Of a stretch of 40,270 nucleotides of DNA, positions 36,518 to 40,270 are shown piece after piece. How positions within the stretch are numbered: position 1 is the stretch's first letter; every line of letters starts with the position of its first letter. Source of the stretch: a virus; IMG/VR virus record IMGVR_UViG_3300037258_000186, positions 1 through 40,270 of that record; one strand, 5' to 3'. The position numbers were made by a program, and so were the translations under genes. Under the pieces are notes generated by a model, which was not told where the DNA came from, ran no database searches, and saw only the letters and a list, made by a program, of their open reading frames with translations.

Positions 36518-36943
36518 ATGGTAGGTGGACCGATGAAGCTGGCTGTCAACCAGTTCATACTCAGCAACCCGACAACAGCGCTGCACGTCGCCGAGGGATT
36601 GGTGGCAGTCGGTGCTGGATTGACACTTCGCCACATCATGAAGTCAATCGGGGTGCAAGAGGCCGACCTTCCCGAGCGCGGGATGGCCGAGGTGGAGCTG
36701 CTGGACGAGAACAAGCCCGATGGGTTCTTCCACGACGGAGTGGTCAGCATCCACGCATCGCTCATTGAGCACAAGATGCGCGGCGACATTGCACTGCCCC
36801 AACTCGGATGGCGCCACGGCCTGTGGCGGGTGACGCATCGCATCGCCGGATTCCGCGAGGTGGCATCGACCGAGCAGGCCAGCGGATTTGTCGTCACCGA
36901 CATCGCCACCCCGGTGATGAACGAGAATGGAGTGCTGGTATGA
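36518..36943 (+). CDS. Hypothetical protein
   Basis: A 141-residue protein from ATG 36518, with AAAGGTAGGGAAG upstream. Residues 1-45 are largely helical and partly hydrophobic (LAVNQFILSNPTTALHVAEG, then LVAVGAGLTLRHIM). The middle has VELLDENKPDGFFHDGVVSI and the C-terminal third RVTHRIAGFREVASTEQASG, a mixed alpha/beta outline. I recognise no domain. Next gene overlaps by 4 bp. Confidence 0.6.
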   Translation: MVGGPMKLAVNQFILSNPTTALHVAEGLVAVGAGLTLRHIMKSIGVQEADLPERGMAEVELLDENKPDGFFHDGVVSIHASLIEHKMRGDIALPQLGWRHGLWRVTHRIAGFREVASTEQASGFVVTDIATPVMNENGVLV

Positions 36944-37467
36944 CCGAAGCATCAGAGCAGCAGACGCTTGACCTGGGCGAGTACCGCGGCAAGCAGATCA
37001 CCGACACCGCGGTCAAGATCCTCAACCAGACCGGCGGCTTCCATCCCGAGACAGAGATGGCCGAGCCGCGGATCTTCGAGATGGACGAGGAGTTCACCAT
37101 CGCGGCCCGCGTCGTGGTCACCGACCACAACATCAAGCGGATCCTGTCGCGCAAGGACGACGACCCCGATCGCCTGCAGCTCTTGCAGACGTGGCTCATG
37201 GGCACCATCGCCGTCATCCCCGACACCGGCAATGTCAAGAAGGAGCTCGACAAGGTCGCCGCGGCCAACGCGCGCCGCGAGGCAGCAGCCGAGGAGGCCA
37301 AGGCCGCTAAGAGGGGCAAGAGCGTGCGCCGTGGTCACCTGCGCTCTGTCGGTTCGAGCATCGAGGAGGCGCTGCAGGGCGCCACACCCGAGGGCGTTGT
37401 TGATACCGACCCAGCCGGAGTCGGCCGGCCCGCACCAGATGGCGTCGACACGGAAGTGTCTGAGTAA
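36940..37467 (+). CDS. Hypothetical protein upstream of Acb2
   Basis: A 175-residue protein; ATG 36940 overlaps the previous TGA. Residues 1-110 look like a compact domain (DLGEYRGKQITDTAVKILNQ, then FTIAARVVVTDHNIKRILSR and LQTWLMGTIAVIPDTG). Residues 110-135 form a Lys/Ala/Glu helix (KKELDKVAAANARREAAAEE) and the end is acidic and disordered. No family recognised. Its stop overlaps the Acb2 start (TAATG), so co-translation is likely. Confidence 0.6.
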   Translation: MTEASEQQTLDLGEYRGKQITDTAVKILNQTGGFHPETEMAEPRIFEMDEEFTIAARVVVTDHNIKRILSRKDDDPDRLQLLQTWLMGTIAVIPDTGNVKKELDKVAAANARREAAAEEAKAAKRGKSVRRGHLRSVGSSIEEALQGATPEGVVDTDPAGVGRPAPDGVDTEVSE

Positions 37468-37694
37468 TGGACACGGATGAGCTGACTCGCCGGTTCGCCT
37501 ATCACAAACCGCCCGACGATCGGACGATGGTGGCGCACGACACCGTCCGGTTGTCGTGCGTTGAGCTGGCCCACAACCTCAATGTGCTGCTCCCCGAGGG
37601 CCGTGAGAAGTCACTCGCGATCACCCATCTCGAGGAGGTCATGTTTTGGTCCAACGCGTCGATCGCTCGGGATCCGTTGCCCCGTAGTGGATGA
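37467..37694 (+). CDS. acb2: Acb2-family anti-CBASS protein
   Basis: A 75-residue protein with the Acb2/Tad1-hairpin signature: RRFAYHKPPDDRT near the N-terminus, an Arg/Leu-rich helix (TVRLSCVELAHNLNVLLP), and the highly conserved REKSLAITHLEEVMFWSNAS followed by IAR. Known Acb2 proteins are hexameric sponges that bind cyclic di- and trinucleotides and so prevent CBASS effectors from being activated. Length fits the family (about 70-95 residues). It lies in the accessory operon between the gene at 36940 and a coiled-coil protein. Conservation supports function, but signal specificity is not determined. Confidence 0.8.
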   Translation: MDTDELTRRFAYHKPPDDRTMVAHDTVRLSCVELAHNLNVLLPEGREKSLAITHLEEVMFWSNASIARDPLPRSG

Positions 37695-38212
37695 CGTTGC
37701 GCCAGAGCCTGCAGAGGTACGTCCGCGGCCTGTTGGAGGAGCCCCCGACCCCTCTCGACTCGCCCCCCCCGACGCCGAGCCAGGAGTCGACCCCGCCGAC
37801 TACGACAGCGAGTTCGATGACGATGGGCGCGGCCTCGGAGGCGGGGCTACTGGCGGTGGTCCTGCAGACGATGCGCGAGATGCAGAGCGAGCAGCTCCGC
37901 GAGACGAGGGAGATGGTGCTGTCGATCCTGCAGGGTCGCCCGATGGAGACGTCATCGGGGCAGACGAATGGGTCGGGGGAGGACCGGCCACCCTTGAAGG
38001 AGCCCTACGATCCGCCGGATTACGACTCGGACGACCTGACGGACCTGCCCGAGGGGATTCAGTCGATATTCGACCGGGAGCGCCAGGAAGTGACCGATCT
38101 TCGACACTTGAGGACGGAGCGCGAAGTATTGGCCGCGCAGTTGGACGAGGCGAGAGCGATGCTGATGGACCCGCAGGGGCCCGTTTCCGATCCCTCCTAC
38201 TCGACGGACTGA
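37691..38212 (+). CDS. Coiled-coil hypothetical protein
   Basis: A 173-residue protein from ATG 37691 overlapping the Acb2 stop (ATGA). A basic helical start (LRQSLQRYVRGLLEEPPTPL) and a Pro/Thr/Ser-rich linker lead into helices (VVLQTMREMQSEQLRETREM, then FDRERQEVTDLRHLRTEREV), with an acidic segment PDYDSDDLTDLPEG between. Likely a dimeric coiled-coil factor, perhaps linked to the terminase genes nearby. A 277-codon frame from 37561 in another frame is a Pro/Gly/Asp-rich shadow, apart from its last 57 codons, which I call as the next gene. Confidence 0.6.
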   Translation: MTLRQSLQRYVRGLLEEPPTPLDSPPPTPSQESTPPTTTASSMTMGAASEAGLLAVVLQTMREMQSEQLRETREMVLSILQGRPMETSSGQTNGSGEDRPPLKEPYDPPDYDSDDLTDLPEGIQSIFDRERQEVTDLRHLRTEREVLAAQLDEARAMLMDPQGPVSDPSYSTD

Positions 38213-38220
38213 ACCGTCCG

Positions 38221-38394
38221 ATGGGAGATGATCTCTCCCAGGACCACGTCACTGGCCGGGTCTACAAAGTGAGTTCGATTCAAGGTGGCGGGGTGTCGCT
38301 GGTGTTCCACGTCGACCCCGACGACGCGGACATGGCTCTCGGCTACATGCACTTGCGCGGTCAGACCGTCGAACTGCGGCTCTCGTTCCCATGA
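38221..38394 (+). CDS. Small beta-rich protein
   Basis: A 57-residue protein from ATG 38221: MGDDLSQDHVTGRVYKVSSI, then GVSLVFHVDPDDADMALGYM and GQTVELRLSFP, a small barrel-like pattern similar to the gene at 35678. There is no Shine-Dalgarno; translation may depend on coupling to the upstream gene, whose stop is 8 bases away. The stop overlaps the next start (ATGA at 38391). Unknown function. Confidence 0.55.
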   Translation: MGDDLSQDHVTGRVYKVSSIQGGGVSLVFHVDPDDADMALGYMHLRGQTVELRLSFP

Positions 38395-38612
38395 CCGCGG
38401 GTAGTTGGGTCAGCGTGTGTCCGAGCGAGATGGAGATTGGTGATGTGTGGGCCGAGCGCGGCCGGCTGGTGCTCAAGGAGCAGAATGTCCATTCGATGAC
38501 CTGGTGTCTGATCTTCTGTCCCCACCCCGATAACCACTGTGGCGAGGATGGGGACTTAACCGAGGAGGCGTGGCCCGAGCTCGCGCCACTGAGACTGTTT
38601 CGGCCGGCATGA
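38391..38612 (+). CDS. Small Cys-containing protein
   Basis: A 73-residue protein from ATG 38391 overlapping the previous TGA. It contains SWVSVCPSEMEIGDVWAERG, then LKEQNVHSMTWCLIFCPHPD and HCGED. The CLIFCPHPDNHC pattern with nearby His could bind zinc. Ends in LAPLRLFRPA. Overlaps the putative small terminase by 4 bp. No family identified. Confidence 0.55.
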   Translation: MTAGSWVSVCPSEMEIGDVWAERGRLVLKEQNVHSMTWCLIFCPHPDNHCGEDGDLTEEAWPELAPLRLFRPA

Positions 38613-39064
38613 CCGACTATCTCGAGGTGTACCAGGCACTGCTGAAACGATCGCTCGAGCGCGGCGTGCCGTCCGACGCCCTGGCCGACATCTTCGAGCT
38701 GCCGGTGGACGTCGTGAAGGAGATGGCCAAGGAGGTCAAGATCGAGCGGTTCGGCACCCATGACCAGGCCGAATACCTCGAGAACCTGCAATGGATCACG
38801 CTCGAGCGCACCGAGCAGATTATCCGCCACGGCTCGCCCGACCAGGTGGCGCGCATCGCCACGACCGTGTTCGGCCGGCAGATCGCGGTGGCCAGCAAGC
38901 GCCCGAGCTCGGCACTCGAGGAGCAGCGCGCCGACATCCTCGAGATGTTCCGCGGCGTGCGCGAGTCCGCCCCGCGCGCGACAGGCCCAGGTAGGTTTGT
39001 CATGGGCAACGTGGCGATCGACCGCAAGGCCAACCGCCCGGACGAGGACGACGACGATGGATAA
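38609..39064 (+). CDS. Putative terminase small subunit
   Basis: A 151-residue helical protein just before the HNH and large terminase genes. The N-terminal part (SLERGVPSDALADIFELPVD, then VVKEMAKEVKIERF) reads as a helix-turn-helix. The centre is a helix pair (EYLENLQWITLERTEQIIRH) that could form the oligomerisation bundle, and the tail is acidic (DEDDDDG), as in other small terminases. Small terminases recognise the packaging site on concatemeric DNA and stimulate the large subunit. Assigned by position, size and helix layout, not by a named family. Confidence 0.6.
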   Translation: MTDYLEVYQALLKRSLERGVPSDALADIFELPVDVVKEMAKEVKIERFGTHDQAEYLENLQWITLERTEQIIRHGSPDQVARIATTVFGRQIAVASKRPSSALEEQRADILEMFRGVRESAPRATGPGRFVMGNVAIDRKANRPDEDDDDG

Positions 39065-39248
39065 GCCCAAGACGACCAAGAAGCTCGCCATGTACCGCGC
39101 GGTGGCTCACCATGAGGAGCACACCTGTGGAAACTGCGACTCGATGAATCCGAACGGGTCATGCGAGAAGGTGCGCGGGCAGGTGGACCGCCGCCACGTC
39201 TGCGATCTCTGGACGCCAGAGACTGAGGCCGAGGACGATGCCACGTAG
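39057..39248 (+). CDS. Small four-Cys protein
   Basis: A 63-residue protein from ATG 39057, overlapping the upstream gene by 8 bp. Basic N-terminus, then HTCGNCDSMNPNGSCEKVRG and RRHVCDLWTPE: four Cys in a C-x2-C-x8-C-x11-C arrangement typical of a zinc ribbon or a small Cys-rich phage protein (as in CgnCrxf-type products). Overlaps the following HNH gene. Function unknown; it may act with the terminase or HNH protein. Confidence 0.6.
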   Translation: MDKPKTTKKLAMYRAVAHHEEHTCGNCDSMNPNGSCEKVRGQVDRRHVCDLWTPETEAEDDAT

Positions 39249-39558
39249 TTGCGAGGAGTGCGACGAACCTGTCACAGCGCGGGCCCGAATGTGCTCAAAC
39301 AAGTGTCGCAACCGCAAGTGGCGCAGAACGGCCAAGTCGTTCGAGACTTATCGTCGGTATCGAGAGCGCCACCCAGAGCGCGAGAAGGCGCGGAAGGCCG
39401 TGAATAACGCCGTCCGATCGGGTCGTCTGATCAAACCATCTCACTGTGGATGCGGATCACTGTCCGTCGAGGCACACCACCACTTGGGGTACGAGCCAGA
39501 GCATTGGTTCGATATCGAGTGGTTATGCAAACAGTGCCACTGGGATCGCCATGCCTAA
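39238..39558 (+). CDS. HNH-type endonuclease upstream of terL
   Basis: A 106-residue protein. N-terminal CEECDEPVTARARMCSNKCR is a zinc finger with basic residues (KWRRTAKSFETYRRYRERHP); the C-terminal core CGCGSLSVEAHHHLGYEPEH followed by WLCKQCHWDRHA is an HNH/treble-clef site with Cys and His ligands. It differs from the family of the two other HNH genes. HNH proteins directly next to terminase are known cofactors in some phages. Its end overlaps the terL start by 8 bp. GC content is slightly lower than in neighbours. Confidence 0.75.
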   Translation: MPRSCEECDEPVTARARMCSNKCRNRKWRRTAKSFETYRRYRERHPEREKARKAVNNAVRSGRLIKPSHCGCGSLSVEAHHHLGYEPEHWFDIEWLCKQCHWDRHA

Positions 39559-40270
39559 CTTGGACCTGTGGCCAATGTTGGAAAAACTAGAGATCCGCAC
39601 GAAAAAAGGGAAACGTCTCAAGCTCGACAGGAACTCCGCCTTTGCTTGGGCACAGAGAGAGTTCGTCGCGGAAGTCGAGAGGCAGTACAACGCGGGTCAA
39701 CCTGTACGGGTGATCGTGCTCAAGGGACGCCAGCTCGGGATCTCCACGGTGACCGAGGCGATCCTGTTCTTGTGGGCGTTCATCCACCCCGGCGCGTTCT
39801 CGTTGGTGCTCTCCAAGGAGAAGGACGACAGCACCTACTTGTTCTCGATGACCAAGCGGTATTGGACACACGGCCCGTTCCACGACCTGTTCTCGCTCAA
39901 GTACGACACCAAAGAGGAGATGGAGTGGGATGCTCCGCTCGAGTCGCGCGTGCGCGTGGCCACGGCCAAGAAAGAGGAAGTCGGCCGTGGGATGACCATT
40001 CAGGCGTGTCACTGCTCGGAGGTGGCGTTTTGGGGCGACAACGTCGACACCATCGTTCCGGGCCTTGAGAACGCGATCCCCGACGAGCACGGCACCATCT
40101 GGATCCACGAATCGACCGCCCAGGGTGTCGGTGGTTACTTCCACGATGAATGGATGGATGCGACCGACCCCGAGGGCGGCAAATCTGACTTCGTCCCGAT
40201 GTTCTTCCCGTGGTTTTGGCACGACGAATACGAGATCGGCGACCATCACCTCACCTACGACAACCTCGAA
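39551..40270 (+). CDS. terL: Terminase large subunit, N-terminal part (continues at window start)
   Basis: ATG 39551 opens a frame that stays open to the end of the window (240 codons) and continues at base 161 of the window start in the same frame, total about 581 residues. The ATPase motor motifs are present: a variant Walker A, VIVLKGRQLGIST (residues about 55-66, Lys58 at the variant position), Walker B-like ACHCSEVAFW (about 152-161), and coupling motif HESTAQG (186-192). This is the KARQLGIST-like family. The first 12 residues overlap the HNH gene end. Nuclease motifs are on the other piece at 1-1186. Confidence 0.95.
   Translation, partial: MPNLDLWPMLEKLEIRTKKGKRLKLDRNSAFAWAQREFVAEVERQYNAGQPVRVIVLKGRQLGISTVTEAILFLWAFIHPGAFSLVLSKEKDDSTYLFSMTKRYWTHGPFHDLFSLKYDTKEEMEWDAPLESRVRVATAKKEEVGRGMTIQACHCSEVAFWGDNVDTIVPGLENAIPDEHGTIWIHESTAQGVGGYFHDEWMDATDPEGGKSDFVPMFFPWFWHDEYEIGDHHLTYDNLE
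40111..40270. repeat. Right copy of the redundant genome end
   Basis: A 160-base copy of window bases 1-160, differing only at 40237 and 40270, both synonymous in terL. See the left copy. It shows that the assembly closes on itself and that the sampled population contained at least two terL alleles. Confidence 0.95.

Noticed and set aside
37561-38220. Start of the 277-codon frame overlapping the Acb2 and coiled-coil genes
   Set aside because: Low-complexity Gly/Asp/Pro shadow of two coupled genes; only its last part from ATG 38221 looks like a protein.
1-40270. tRNA genes, CRISPR arrays, insertion sequences, integrase and attachment sites
   Set aside because: I looked for cloverleaf-like segments, spaced direct repeats, transposase and recombinase motifs and saw none; a dedicated tRNA scan was not possible.
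1-40270. Apparent excess of CTCGAG and GGATCC across genes
   Set aside because: Explained by frequent Leu-Glu and Gly-Ser/Asp-Pro codon pairs in GC-rich genes; not counted or compared with expectation.

Overview
The window is an essentially complete, circularly permuted genome of a short-tailed (podovirus-like) bacteriophage of about 40.1 kb. Bases 40111-40270 repeat bases 1-160 with two single-base differences, so the ends join inside the large terminase gene: its first 240 codons lie at 39551-40270 and the rest at 1-1186. The unique circle is about 40,110 bp. GC content is high, GTG starts are common, most genes abut or overlap by 4 bp (ATGA, GTGA, TGATG, TAATG), and nearly everything is on the + strand. 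Host evidence is indirect: an endolysin with GYW-type wall repeats like those of Acidimicrobiia and relatives, a small protein with a Tat-like leader and an LAxTG sortase motif, and leaderless promoters. These point to a high-GC actinobacterium, perhaps an Acidimicrobiia member. I saw no tRNA, CRISPR array, integrase, DNA polymerase, primase or helicase.

Layout. 38.6-40.3 and 0-4.7 kb: packaging module (putative small terminase, HNH, large terminase, HNH, portal) and tiny basic proteins, closed by a GC-rich hairpin. 4.8-20.0 kb: scaffold, major capsid, a second homologous HNH gene, a Gly-rich structural protein, tail hub/adaptor candidates, Gln/Ala-rich proteins and a 1,476-residue ejection-type protein. 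20.1-22.0 kb: six small overlapping genes, two Cys-rich, one resembling a ribbon-helix-helix protein. 22.0-27.4 kb: host-interaction and lysis genes, namely a Gly-rich fibre, an alpha/beta-hydrolase with two sugar-binding-like modules, two further virion-type proteins, a GH25 endolysin and two membrane proteins. Three proteins here start with the same short peptide MGVGGAEVGPG. 27.5-32.1 kb: recombination operon (Ala-repeat protein, YqaJ exonuclease, RecT annealing protein, RusA-like resolvase, small proteins).

32.1-33.05 kb holds a two-gene leftward operon and about 560 bp of non-coding, repeat-rich DNA that is the best origin candidate. 33.05-38.6 kb carries about 17 small accessory genes, including an Acb2-type anti-CBASS protein and the Tat/LAYTG peptide.

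A recurring palindrome, GCAGGATnYCCTGC, occurs five times, only between genes: before the recombination operon, at the leftward promoter, and at two rightward promoters where it abuts the ATG. Three of these promoters share -35, N17, -10, N7, ATG, so transcription should begin at or next to the start codon (leaderless mRNA) and be controlled by one regulator. This regulon, the shared N-terminal tag and the Tat/LAYTG peptide are the most novel parts of the window.
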